A stretch of DNA of 64,000 nt from Ryuthela nishihirai (GCA_038380435.1 JAWZYU010000004.1:20992001-21056000); one strand, 5' to 3'. Positions 45,930 to 56,928 are shown, counted from the stretch's first letter. Numbers and translations: made by a program. The notes: generated by a model from the sequence alone, not told the origin.

Positions 45930-46595
45930 AATGCCTGCACATTGCCAGGTGCGAGGTTGGAACACCGATTCGCCTTTTCCAGTAGGTTACACACGTGCTC
46001 AATTGGGTTGAGATCTGATCATCCTCAATTGGGCTGAGATTTGGGCGGCCAGGATAGGACAGAGAATTCATCGTTCTTAAAACCATTTTGCAACCTACTG
46101 AACCATATGACATGGAAAGTCATTTTATTGATAGGCCCTGGAGTTGTCTGTATACACTGTCATCATGAAGAAGTGTACGTGGTCGGCGACAATAAAAAGT
46201 TATGTAGTCCCATCGAGCCACTGATTCACTATGATCAGTGGACCAAGTATCCAGGAATCAATGGACCAGGGCCCAGGAACAGTCCTCAAAACATAACACC
46301 ACCACGGTTACCAGCCTGCCACCGACGGTGCATCCTGGTGTCATAGCCTCGTGCTGCTTTTCCCGAATACCAACACATCCATCATCATGATGGAATTGGA
46401 AACGGGATTCATCTGACGAGACGACAGGTGTCCACATGTTGGTGTTCTTTTGTTGCTGCTAATGCAAAATGCAGTTTCTTGTGTCTCGAAATAAACATGG
46501 GTACCTGTGATAGCAGTCGACTATCATAACCCATACGAACTAATGTCCAGCGCATTGTCCATGTGTATATTGATCTTGTCATTCCCGAGATTTGT

Positions 46596-46993
46596 CGGGG
46601 CGGCGGTGGCTCAGTCGGTAGCGCGCCAGGCTCGTAATCTGTAGTTCCCAGGTTCGAGTCCCAGCTGGGTCAGCGTTGAGATTTATCTCCGCAAAATTCC
46701 CCGCCTTGCCCACGGTCAGTAGGGGACACCGATGGGCTTGGAAAGGCCACCGTCCGTCGGATGGAACGTTAAGCCGTGGCCCCGTGTGCGGGAGAGCCAT
46801 ATCCTGTGCACGTTAAAGAACACGCTGGATGGCCTTGACGGGAGGCTACCATCTGTCTCCCAACAGCTGTTCCAGTGGGTCCCCTCCCCCAACCTTCTCT
46901 GAACCTTCGGGGTCCTTGTGGCCTGGCCATTTAGCCCATGGTGTGCAAAAAAGTGCCGCTCAGAGGTAAAACAACCCAACCCAACTCAATCCA
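46596..46993 (+). repeat. SINE-A copy 22, inside the Tc1-like element
   Basis: Full-length, plus orientation. TSD gagatttgt (46,587-46,595 / 46,994-47,002). Interrupts the HTH region of the transposase. Confidence 0.92.
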
Positions 46994-47300
46994 GAGATTT
47001 GTTAGGTGGTGAACTGGGCCGCTGTGCTGCGTCGCTTCTGTGTTGCGAGATGGGGCAGAGCCCACATCACTCGCCACAGCCATCTACCACACCTGACTGC
47101 CCCACACATGACCTTTGGCAGCTTGTTCGACCGCTGTTGAGCCAATCATAGTAGATTCGTGACACCACAGAACGGCAGTAATTCACCATGGCGGCTGTTG
47201 CCGAGATAATTGCAACTGATCATCGAAATCGAAAAGATCACGATGCTTCACGATTCTTCCTATAGGAAAGCGAAAACCGATTGTCACGTGTATGCTCTAC

Positions 47301-47682
47301 ATCAGCCGTTCGCGAACAGGTAACGCGGGCTCAACAGGTAGAGATCTAAACCTGGTAACTGGAAATAAATGGTGGGCAGCCACAGGCGCCTCAGACGGTC
47401 TAATATTACACAAGGAAGGTTCCTAATGCAAAGACCACTCAATGTAACTTTACAGTTATAAGCAGTGTGAACTTAAAAAACAATTTAAATGTAAAGATGT
47501 TTCACATAATCTGATCTCCTGCCCAATAAGTAATACAATGACCCATAGTGGCACCTCATCGGTTTTGGTACGCCTTAAGTGCTGAACCAAAAATTAGTAT
47601 TTGGCGCCCATACGCAGTGAAAAAAAATGTTTAATACTTTAAAGAACGACACTTGTTAGGAGAAAAAATATTCTATTAATCT
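47301..47682. other. Unassigned DNA, possible element flank
   Basis: May contain the 5' end of the Tc1-like element, but no terminal repeat could be matched. Confidence 0.3.
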
Positions 47683-48070
47683 GGTTGGGTTGTTTAATCT
47701 TTGAGCGGCATTTTTGGCGCACAATGGGCTAAATGACCAAGTCACAAGGCCCCCGAAGGCTCAAAGAAGGTTGGGGGAGGGGACCCACTGGAAACAGCTG
47801 TTGGGAGACAGATGGTAGCCTCCTGTCAAGGCCATCCAGCGTGTTCTTTAATATGCACAGGGTAGGGCTCTCCCGTACACGAGGCAGCGGCTTTACACCC
47901 CCATCCTACGAACGGTGGCCTTTCCAAGTCCATCGGTGTCCCTACTGACAGCGGCAGAACAGGGGTTTTGCGGAGATAAATCTCAACGCTGGCGTAGCTG
48001 GGACTCGAACCAGGGAACTGCAGATTACGAGCCTGGAGCGCTACAGACTGAGCAACTCCCCCCCCCACCC
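47683..48070 (-). repeat. SINE-A copy 23, old
   Basis: Diverged full-length minus copy (ggttgggttgtttaatcttt...; B-box gggactcgaacc retained; right end a C-run). No clear TSD. Confidence 0.9.
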
Positions 48071-48261
48071 CTTAAAGCTAGGAGTGCCACTCGCTAGGAG
48101 CCTTGAATCTCAAAGGGTGAAACTTACCTCTACAATATATTTATCATTATATATTAATTCGACTGTAACATTTTGCATTTACATATTTGACGATATAGTT
48201 ATTATCTATCTATTGTTTCTTGTATAGAACAGATGAGGAATTGCGCATGCGTGAGAAGGGA

Positions 48262-48648
48262 TTGGATTGGATTGTTTTACCTCTGAGCGGCACTTTTTTG
48301 CACACAATGGGCTAAATGGCCAGGTCACATGGACCCCGAAGGCTCAGAGAAGGTTGGGGGAGGGGACCCACTGGAACAGCTGTTGGGAGACAGATGATAG
48401 CCTCCCGTCAAGGCCAGCCAGCGTGTTCTTTAACGTGCACAGGGTATGGCTCTCCCGCACGGGGCCACGGCTTAACGTTCCATCCGACGGACGACGGCCT
48501 TTCCAAGCCCATCGGTGTCCCCGACTGACCGTGAGCAGGGCGGGGAAATTTTGCGGAGATAAATCTCAACGCTGACCCAGCTGGGACTCGAACCTGGGAA
48601 CTACAGATTACGATCCTGGCGAGCTACCGACTGAGCCACCCCCGCCCC
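48262..48648 (-). repeat. SINE-A copy 24
   Basis: Full-length, minus orientation. The perfect 14-bp TSD tgcgtgagaaggga (48,248-48,261 / 48,649-48,662) is the longest seen in the window. Confidence 0.94.
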
Positions 48649-48662
48649 TGCGTGAGAAGGGA

Positions 48663-48937
48663 GATCCTTATTAACTTGCATCTGGGCCCCTACAAATCTC
48701 GTTATCCCCTGCACTAGTCCCTCATCTGAAGCACTTAGAGTGCAGACTTCGAGTCACTGAAGATGACAAAATGTGGTGCCAAGTCTAGGGATGAAGTGCA
48801 CTGCTTCCGGGATGGCATGTAGCTCAGCACTTGTAGAGGAAATCAGGTAGAGGGAATCTGTAGCCTATGGACACGTGGCAGTCAGGAATGACGAAAGCAG
48901 AAGCAGCCGAGAGTCTTTCGTAATCGATATATCCTTC
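48663..48937. other. Unassigned DNA
   Basis: Sequence between two SINEs; no motif recognised. Confidence 0.3.
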
Positions 48938-49303
48938 AGTGCGGCACTTTTTTTTTTGCACGCAATGGGCTAAATGGCGAGGTCACAAGGACCCCGAGGG
49001 CTCAGAGAAGGTTGGGGAAAGCAACCTACGGGACAGCTGTTAAACAGATGGTAGCCTCCGGTTAAGGCAATCCAGCATGTTCTTTAACGTGTACACGATA
49101 TGGCTCTCCCACACATGGGGCCATGGCTTAACGTACCATCCGACGGATGGCGGCCTTTTCAAGACCATCGGTGTCCCCTACTGACCGAGGGCAGGGCGAG
49201 GAGTTTTGTGGAGATTAATTTCAACGCTGGCCCAGCTGGGGCTCGAACCTGGTGACTGTAGATTACTAGTCTGGCCCGCTACAAACTGAGTCACCAAGGC
49301 CCT
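48938..49303 (-). repeat. SINE-A copy 25, old
   Basis: Diverged minus copy (cagtgcggcacttttttttt ... gagtcaccaaggccct). It abuts remnants of the same Tc1 family as at 5.85 kb. Confidence 0.9.
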
Positions 49304-49525
49304 ACCCATTGCAGCTAATGAGGAAGGAAAAAGGCTGACAGGGAGGGTGAGACGTTTTTTGACACGAACTGTACTGTTCATTACCTGAGAGAGATTACCA
49401 CTAGCAGTACTTAAAAACTCATTTCAAATACTTAGAGAATTGAATACTTTGAAGTTTGGAAACTGCATGATGATAAATGCGACGGATATAAGGTAGGTGC
49501 TAAAAATAATCTGGCCAGGCAGACA
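49304..49525 (+). mobile_element. Tc1-like right-end fragment
   Basis: Resembles 6,530-6,777: aatgaggaaggaaaaaggct, gacacgaactgtactg, gagaattgaatactttgaag, and the terminus gtgctaaaaataatctggcc. Left end not found. Confidence 0.6.
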
Positions 49526-50262
49526 TTATTAATAAAGTTCAGAAAACTTCTACACAACACCTTATAACAAGAAACACGTTGAGTGCTTATACTTTCAGAA
49601 ATAAAAGTTTTGTTGACTGAATGTCAAGTTTTAGACAAGAAAAGAAATAATGGCCAGGCCACAAGGCCAGGCCATTATTTTTAACTCATCACTTAAGATG
49701 AATTTTTGGCTCAGCACTTAAGAAAAAATTCTGCTTAACGGCGTCGTCTTCAGATGTTAAAACATCAATGGAAAAGCAAAAAAAACGGTTGTAACGAAAT
49801 GAGCTCTTTGCAGATTTCGCCTTTGATTTATACAGTAAGTGAGGCGAAATGAAATGCTCATTTGGGCTTAAGAACAGCAAACCATTATATACCTGTTGTG
49901 AACAATTTGTGCTTTTATATATTCAGTAGAAGGAATCGAAGAGAAATGGAAAAAAAATGAATGATTGGCGAAGTGAAAATCTCCACAATTGCTTCAGATA
50001 TGCAATTAAACAGTTCAATTGAAAGTTCTGCGCCTAAAAATTAAATTTTGAACGAAATATTCTCGACGAGAAATTGAAATTTGGATAACTGGTGCATTCA
50101 GATCTCATTTTAAATAGGAATCTAAAATGCAAGCATGTATGCTCGCAATAAATGGTCCTTTCGTGATAGAACTAGGCATCAATTCATTCAAGTGAGGTGA
50201 GAAAAAATGCTGCCGAGCAATGCAATAGAAAGTTTTTCATAGCGCTGTGATTGGTGCGATAT
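49526..50262. other. Unassigned DNA with a strong hairpin at 49,645-49,680
   Basis: The hairpin aaataatggccaggcc-acaa-ggccaggccattattt has 16-bp arms with one mismatch and a 4-nt loop. The rest is AT-rich without recognised genes. Confidence 0.5.
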
Positions 50263-50275
50263 TTCATAACGTTTA

Positions 50276-50662
50276 GGGTTGGGTTGTTTTACCTCTGAGC
50301 GGCACTTTTTTGCACACCATGGGCTAAATGGCCAGGTCACATGGACCCCGAAGGCTCAGAGAAGATTGGGGGAGGGGACCCACTGGAACACTGTTGGGAG
50401 ACAGTTGGTAGCCTCCCGTCAAGGCCATCCAGCGTGTTCTTTAACGTGCACAGGGTATGGGCTCTCCCACACACGGGGCCACGGCTTAACGTCCCATCCG
50501 ACGGACGGCGGCCTTTCCAAGCCCATCGGTGTCCCCTACTGACCGTGGGCAGGGCGGGGAATTTTGCGGAGATAAATCTCAATGGTGACCCAGCTGGGAC
50601 TCGACCTGGGAACTACAGATTACGAGCTTGGCGCGCTACCGACTGAGCCACCCCGCCACGAA
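50276..50662 (-). repeat. SINE-A copy 26
   Basis: Minus orientation, TSD ttcataacgttta / ttcacaacgttta. Confidence 0.92.
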
Positions 50663-50675
50663 TTCACAACGTTTA

Positions 50676-51350
50676 AATCATTTCAGCGTTGCCAGATGCT
50701 AAAATACAAAACACGAAAAGATGGGAAAAATGTTCGTTTGGCATATGTTTTAAGAATCTACTTTTTACAAATTTCGTTATAATGATCGTAATTTTTGTAA
50801 GGGATAAATTTTTATTTCGATAAAATGATATTTTCGTTATACTGGTATTTTTAAAATAAAATATTGTTACATAGTAAATATGCCGGGGTCGAAAAAAAAT
50901 TTCGTTATACCGAATATCTCATTATTGTGGCATTCATATTACTGACATTTCACTGTATTGGTTTCTTAGAACAGTAACCCGTATCACAGATTAAAAAGTA
51001 GATGAATTCTGTGAAGAAAAGTACTGAATTTTCACTGAACGATTGGATTAAAAGTTTCCATTCCTAAGTGTACCGAATTTGAGATTTTCTCCTGTTTGCT
51101 CTTCCCTGCCAATATGGAGTAGACAGAAAATTACAAAGATCCAGCCATCCCGTTGAGTCACGTGGGATGAAATTGACTTGCCTTCTTCGCGTTAGCATCC
51201 CTTCCTCCCTATTGGCTGACCTTGATGGGAAGTTCCTGTCTTCCCTTAATAGTTTTGCAGTGCGTTCTCTTCTTCAATCCTGTTTTGAGTCTAAGGGCTT
51301 CGTTACTTTATAGTTTAGTTGAATATGCAGGGGAAAAAAAGGATTTTAGG
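50676..51350. other. Unassigned AT-rich DNA
   Basis: No repeat or gene recognised. Confidence 0.35.
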
Positions 51351-51778
51351 TACAGTCAGTCAAAAAAGTATCCAAACGCTATGGTTGATTACAGAATTCA
51401 GAAAAAATATCTGGCAACGATTTTTTTAGAAATTAGTGATCTGGCAACCTTCGTGTCACGTGATTACAGAATTCAGGAAAAATATCTGGAGCGTGTACAG
51501 CAACTGTACACGCTCCGTTACCGTTCACAGCAAATAATATGACCACCTACAGTCGCTCAAAAAAGTATCCGAATACTATGGTTGATTACAGAATTCAGAA
51601 AAAATATCTGGCAACGATTTTTTTAGAAATTAGTGATCTGGCAACCTTCGTGTCACGTGACACGAAGGTTGCCAGATATTTTTTCTGAATTCTGTAATCA
51701 AGCAGAATTACTGTAAATTCTGTAATCAAGCAGAATTACTTACTCAAAAAAGTTCGGATACTTTTTTGAGTGACTGTA
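51351..51778. mobile_element. MITE cluster, third locus
   Basis: Starts tacagtcagtcaaaaaagta and ends tacttttttgagtgactgta. It contains two copies of the arm module (gattacagaattcagaaaaa ... ggcaaccttcgtgtcac), the tgtacacgctcc hairpin module in the opposite orientation to 2.23 kb, a second internal terminus (tacagtcgctcaaaaaagta at about 51,550), a gtgacacgaaggttgccag foldback, and a tandem 23-bp repeat (aattctgtaatcaagcagaa at about 51,688 and 51,717). Confidence 0.8.
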
Positions 51779-51914
51779 CAAAACAATAAAAATGTAACTT
51801 CTTTTTTTTCTCCTCGATAATAGGTTTTTAGCTTTAAACAAATCTTGATCACCTCTTAATACGAATGATCAAATGGTAATTTGAATCGCCTGTTTTTGAC
51901 GCAAAATTACCTCA

Positions 51915-52372
51915 GACTATTTCCGATAATACAGGGTGGTCAAAAAGTCTCTGTGCACCTGATGAGGAATATCTGTATCATTACAATAAACGTTGAAAGT
52001 GTGTCCAGTGCGTCTGGAGACATTTAGGGACACGTGATGGCGTTAGTGTGACGTTAGTGGGAGAGACGCGGTCGCCTGCCTGCCAAAGAGTCAGTGATCC
52101 ACATTGAGCCAAGCAGTCAGGCACTGTAGACGTGCGTTGAGGCTATGGTGTCATCTGTTGAAGAGGCATACGTTCCTTGTGGAACATGCGTTTCGGTGTG
52201 GCGGACAATACACACAAGACGTTCAACAACGATTCCAGGCAATTTCTGGAAACCAAGATGCTCCATCTTAATGCAGTGTGGCAGTTGATATCCCCCCCCC
52301 CCCGATACGGGACCACTTTGTCGAGGTGGGAGGGCTTGACTTTTTGATCACCCTGTATTATCGGAAATAGTC
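51915..52372. mobile_element. Tc/mariner-like element fragment bounded by a 35-bp inverted repeat
   Basis: gactatttccgataatacag... at 51,915-51,949 is repeated inverted at 52,338-52,372 with one mismatch; it includes the transposon-like terminus acagggtggtcaaaaagtc. The interior carries the N-terminal HTH coding part (see the split gene). Confidence 0.7.
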
Positions 52373-52965
52373 AATACCTAATGAAGTCGAAGGCTATGCT
52401 GACCGGATTGGCCAATGGCTGGACAGGCTAAGATTTCCATCTCGGGGGCCCTACTGACTAGGTCGGTGTCCTGTTGGATAGGGCCCCGACAGAAGGGCCG
52501 GACTAAGGGTCCCAGTCACGGGAACCGAGGCAACTTGTATTCTATATCCTTGTTTGTGGCTAACCGGGACATAGATTAAATTTATATTTTGACCGGTATA
52601 TGAGCTTTACTCCTATAGTACTGCTCTCCATTAGGTAGTCGGGGATGACCTGTATCTATATGGTACTGTCTTGCCCCTGATGGTAGGTAGTGCTTTAGGC
52701 GGAACTAGTGGGTCTTGTTATCATATATATTTACTTGATTCAGAAATTCCGGGAAACCGGTTCCGTGTGTGACACGCCCAGATCTGGTAGGCCATCAATA
52801 CTGACAGAGGAGAAAGTGTTGGATATCGCAGATCGCATGCTCCAAAGCCCGAAATAGTCCATCAGGAGATTGTTACAGCAGGTTGGTGTTTCACATGGCG
52901 CGGCCCATACAGGTGTAAAAAAAACGCCTAGGCCCACACCATTACAAAATCACATCCGTGCACGA
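52140..52965 (+). pseudogene. DUF4817-like HTH transposase gene, split by a 450-bp insert
   Basis: 52,154-52,288 reads KRHTFLVEHAFRCGGQYTQD..., then QQRFQAISGNQDAPS, a stop, and a frame leading to AVRQL. The text resumes at 52,740 with IQKFRETGSVCDTPRSGRPS, ILTEEKVLDIADRML, SIRRLLQQVGVSHGAAHT and KKTPRPTPLQNHIRAR. This is the helix-turn-helix region of the mariner/Tc-like family annotated in arthropods as DUF4817-type. The catalytic domain is absent, because SINE-A copy 27 starts where it should follow. Stops at QDAPS* and SPK* show it is dead. Confidence 0.7.
52290..52739. mobile_element. 450-bp insertion within the HTH gene, 5-bp TSD
   Basis: The insert separates gtggcagttgat from tcagaaattcc, and ttgat is duplicated (52,285-52,289 / 52,735-52,739). 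It starts with a C13 run and includes the inverted copy of the transposon terminus, then a more GC-rich segment (52,440-52,560). Nature unknown. A 5-bp TSD would suit an LTR element, but TG...CA ends are not seen. Confidence 0.5.
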
Positions 52966-53325
52966 GTTGGGTTGGGTTGTTTTACCTCTGAGCGGCACTT
53001 TTTTGCACACCATGAGCTAAATGGCCAGGTCAGAAGGACCCCGAAGGATCGGAGGCAGTTGGGGATCCAGTGGAACAGCTGTTGGGAGACAGATGATAGT
53101 CTCCCGTCGAGGCCATCCAGCAAGTTCTTTAACGTGCACAGGGTATGGCTCTCCCGCACACGGGGCCACGGCTTAACGTCCCATCCGACAGACGGCGGTC
53201 TTTCCAAGCCCATCGGTGTCCCCTACTGACCGTGGGCAGGGCGGGGAATTTTGCGGAGATAAATCTCAACGCTGACCCAGCTGGGACTCGAACCTGGGAA
53301 CTACAGATTAGGAGCCTGGAGCGCT
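52966..53325 (-). repeat. SINE-A copy 27, tRNA end truncated
   Basis: Minus orientation. The sequence stops within the anticodon/A-box region (gagcctggagcgct) and runs into unrelated DNA, so the A box is missing. No TSD. Confidence 0.9.
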
Positions 53326-53439
53326 GAAAAGTAATGTCTTCAATCTTACTCTTTTACTTCATCCTTCGAATTGCCCTTGACTCGAAATTGAGAAAAGTAT
53401 TCCACGCTGAAATAATAAAGCCAATATTATACCAGTAAA

Positions 53440-53688
53440 TGGGTTGGGTTATTTTTACCTCTGAGGGACACTTTTTTGTACACAATGGGCTCTGGTCACA
53501 AGGACTCAGTGAAGGCTTCAGGGAGGGGACCCACTGAACAGCTGTTAGGAGACAGATGTTGGCTTCCCGTCAAGGTTATCCAATGTTCTTCAACGTGCAG
53601 GGGAGAATGCTCTCTCCAGCACACGGGGCCACGACTTTACGTCTCATCCGACGGACGACGCTCCTTCCAAGCCTATCGGTGTCAGAAC
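53440..53688 (-). repeat. SINE-A copy 28, old and partial
   Basis: Diverged copy (gggttgggttatttttacct ... ccaagcctatcggtgtc). The tRNA-derived third is missing. Confidence 0.85.
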
Positions 53689-53689
53689 T

Positions 53690-54338
53690 ACAATTCGAGT
53701 TTAAAATCCTTTTTATTTTTGCGCTTCAAATACAGATGAATTTTTATTGGGAAGTTATTAGTAATAAATAATGAAAGAAATATAATAATTAACACTAGAA
53801 AATAATGTTGCCTCTCGTGATTATTGAATTAACGTTTTCAAAGGGAATAGATTTCTGTGCTTTTTTCGATTTCAGCCCTCTTTAACGATTGAAATTAAGT
53901 TGAATAGAAGGTTCCGAAAATGTGAATGCTGATATTTATTAATGAATGTCCATCCCATCCCCTAAAAAAAATTATCTCTAAAACCAAAAACGTTGAATGT
54001 CTATAGACGTAGAAACCGCAAGTGAAAATAAGAGCTCGACTCATAAAAACGAAATAAAAATAAATTAATAAATTTAGTTTTATAAAACTTAATTTTAAGA
54101 ATAAAACAAGTCGAATTATACACGCATTTAATTCCAAAACGAATTAAATGCACCTATTATATCACATATGACAATGACAAAGCCACTGGCCACACACAAC
54201 AACCAATCAGTTATGAGATACTGCACACGGCACTTTCGTCAACAAACTCGTCGCTAAGATAATTTATGTCACTCCTCAGCTTCAGAGGTCAATAATAAAT
54301 CAAATTTCACGTATCGCAGTTATTGGCCGTGTTGTTGT
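53690..54338. other. Unassigned AT-rich DNA
   Basis: No gene. A gaattaaatgcacc / cgcatttaattccaaa short dyad lies near 54,121-54,153. Confidence 0.35.
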
Positions 54339-54769
54339 TTGGGTTGTTTTACCTCTGAGCGGCACTTTTTTGCACACAATGGGCTAAATGGCCAGGTCAC
54401 ATGGACCCCGAAGGCTCAGAGAAGGTTGGGGGAGGGGACCCACTGGAACAGCTGTTGGGAGACAGATGGTAAAATCAAATTTCAATTACAATAAATGTTG
54501 AAAGTGTAGAATCTACGTTTGGTTTTAGTCAAGGCCATCCAGCGTGTTCTTTAACGTGCACAGGGGGCCACTCTCCCGCACAGGGGGCCACGGCTTAACG
54601 TCCCATCCGACGGACGGCGGCCTTTCCAAGCCCATCGGTGTCCCCTACTGACCGTGGGCAGGGCGGGGAATTTTGCGGAGATAAATCTCAACCTGACCCA
54701 GCTGGGACTCGAACCTGGGAACTACAGATTACGAGCCTGGCGCCCTACCGTCTGAGCCACCCCCGCCCC
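54339..54769 (-). repeat. SINE-A copy 29, with a 57-bp filler insert
   Basis: Minus orientation. At 54,471-54,527 the expected agcctccc is replaced by 57 bp of foreign DNA (aaaatcaaatttcaattaca...). The SINE then resumes with gtcaaggccatcc. A second local change is a duplicated 'gggggcca' near 54,563-54,590. The insert is a patchwork of nearby sequences (see findings). Confidence 0.9.
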
Positions 54770-55215
54770 AGTGGGCATGTGTCATGGAGGCATAGATTAA
54801 AGCTTTGGTTCAAGTTCGTTCGTTTGGTGTGAAACACATTTTTTCTCAAAGATTATTTCTTAAAGTTAATTCGATTATCCGTCTTTCCTGCGTACTATGA
54901 TTGAGTTCTGCTTTTTTAAATTTGATCTTCCTTTTCTTTTAAAAGCAATATTAACTTTTATTGTGAACAATGCTGTACTAATAAATGGGAGAAATTCTTT
55001 TCTTTCGAGGTTTACGAAACTTAACCGAATAGAATCTACGTTTGGTACCGAAAGAGATTCCGTCTGTTTCGGTACCAAACTTTCGACATTTTAGTTTTCA
55101 TCTCCCCTGTCATATTCCTTGAGCCATCATCAGCATTCCCATCTGATGGATACCATGGAAACAAACACTTCACCTGAAATTAACCCAGGATACTTTTCTC
55201 ATTCAATGCGTTGGC
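54770..55215. other. Unassigned DNA with a 14-bp hairpin
   Basis: gtttggtaccgaaa (55,040-55,053) and tttcggtaccaaac (55,067-55,080) form a perfect hairpin with a 13-nt loop. No gene. Confidence 0.5.
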
Positions 55216-55225
55216 TTCAGAGTGA

Positions 55226-55890
55226 CTGGGGCGGGGGTGGCTCAGTCGGTAGCGCGCCAGGCTCGTAATCTGTAGTTCCCAGGTTCGAGTCCCAGCTGGG
55301 TCAGCGTTGAAATTTATCACCGCAAAATTCCTCCGCCCTGCCCACGGTCAGTAGGGGATACCGATGGGCTTGGAAAGGCCGCCGTCCGTCGGATGGGACG
55401 TTAAGCCGTGGCGCCGTGTGCGGGAGAGAAATACCCTGTGCACGTTAAAGAACACGCTGGATGGCCTTGACGGGAGGCTACCGTCTGTCTCCCAACAGCT
55501 ATTCCAGTGGGTCCCCTCCCCCAACCTTCTCTGAGCCTTCAGGGTCCTTGTGACCTGGCCATTTAGCCCATGGTGTGCAAAAAAGTGCCGCTCAGAGGTA
55601 AAACAACCCAACCCTGCCCACGGTTAGTAGGGGACACCGATGGGCTTGTAAAGGCCGCCGTCCGTTTGATGGGACGTTAAGCCGTGGTTCCGTGTACGGG
55701 AGAGCCATACCCTGTGCACGTTAAAGAACACGCTGGATGGCCTTGACGGGAGGCTACCATCTGTCTCCCAACAGCTGTTCCAATGGGTCCCTTCCCCCAA
55801 CCTTCTCTGAGCTTTCGGAGTTCATGTGATCTGGTCATTTAGCCCATGGTGTACAAAAAAGTGCCACTTAGAGGTAAAACAACCCAACCC
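55226..55890 (+). repeat. Dimeric SINE-A (copy 30): full unit plus headless unit
   Basis: A full SINE-A (55,226-55,612) is followed without spacer by a second body starting ctgcccacggttagtagggg (55,614) and ending aaaacaacccaaccc (55,890). One TSD, ttcagagtga, encloses both (55,216-55,225 / 55,891-55,900), so the pair acts as a single insertion. Confidence 0.9.
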
Positions 55891-55900
55891 TTCAGAGTGA

Positions 55901-56928
55901 TTGCCATGGCGTAAAAAAACTTGCATTGAAAGAACGCAAATAATGAATTGGCTGAAATGCCTTCATTTCCCTTACGGAATAAATTGAATGAACCTGAAAG
56001 GTAATACGAGCGGAAAGCGAAAACTGTTCCCCGATAACAGCTCGCGGGTAAAGAAGTATTCAAGTGTCTTTGACATTCTAAACTTTTTTCAATTGAAACA
56101 TTCTTACTCCTGCTGCTCGCGTTTCGTTTTGCAAACGCAGCAAGTATTCTGCACAAGCTTAGATATTCACCCTACCTTCAAATTACACGACCTATTCTAA
56201 AGAACTGGTTTAACGAATTGGTCGGCGGTTCATTGTACATTATATCCTTATCCAGCCAGCCATAATATACACTGCAAATGGCAGTGAAGTAAATTGCGCA
56301 GCGAAACATTCAAAAACCGGCTATTATCCAGGCCTGTTCTTTGCTATTACAGAAACCTCGCATTCATTTAAAGTAGCATTTTCAAGCACAAAACTTTGGG
56401 GTTTTTTTTTCTTCTAACTATAGGTGTAGTTGCCTCAAGACAGCCAATAGCCCACTGCCTCTATACTTCTTCAGACAAAAACGGTTCAGCAAAGCAACAT
56501 TGTCATTCATTCGCAGCTGCCGACACTCTAATTATTCGTTATCGTGGCCATAAAATACGGGCAATAAAAACTAGTGAAGCTCGCATTAAAAACTCTTCGA
56601 CAAGGACACTCACAAGTTTTTTACTGCGTTCAGAAGAGTGCTTCTTTCTATCGGATGATGAGCGAGTCTCTCATCCACTCCAAAGTACTCATCTCTGAAT
56701 TTAGCCACAGGCGAATAGAAAAGGATGCTCGACTACCTCAATTATTCTCTCTTCCCTTATCGGTCTTAATTAAAAAGGCAGCCAATAGCTGATGCATGAG
56801 CAGAATATCAGTCGCATGCACGGTGATTAAAAGAAAACCATTCAATTGAAATCAGAGTGAGCTAAAAAGCATTTTATTGATGCTTAAACTCTCTTCTTCT
56901 GTAAATTCCTCTCACATTAGAAGAAATA
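55901..56928. other. Unassigned DNA; holds first copy of a 170-bp direct repeat
   Basis: 56,703-56,872 (agccacaggcgaatagaaaa ... agctaaaaagcat) is repeated in direct orientation at 58,358-58,528. No gene recognised. Confidence 0.5.

Larger units (their letters stand above)
44240..47300 (-). mobile_element. Tc1-like element containing a minisatellite and a SINE-A
   Basis: Minus strand. HTH part at about 47,200-47,000 and 46,590-46,500 (VVSRIYYDWLNSGRTSC; then a TLVRMGYDSRLLSQVPMF block). Catalytic domain at about 46,440-46,020 (SDESRFQFHHDDG, TPGCTVGGRLV, VADHVHFFMMTVYTDN..., SYPGRPNLSPIED with the catalytic Glu). C-terminus at about 45,990-44,300 (CNLLEKANRCSNLAPGNVQAF, ..., VESMSRRVRAVLRARG). 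The C-terminal region is split by the 36-bp repeat array and the HTH by SINE-A copy 22. Frameshifts abound. TIRs were not identified with confidence. Confidence 0.75.
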
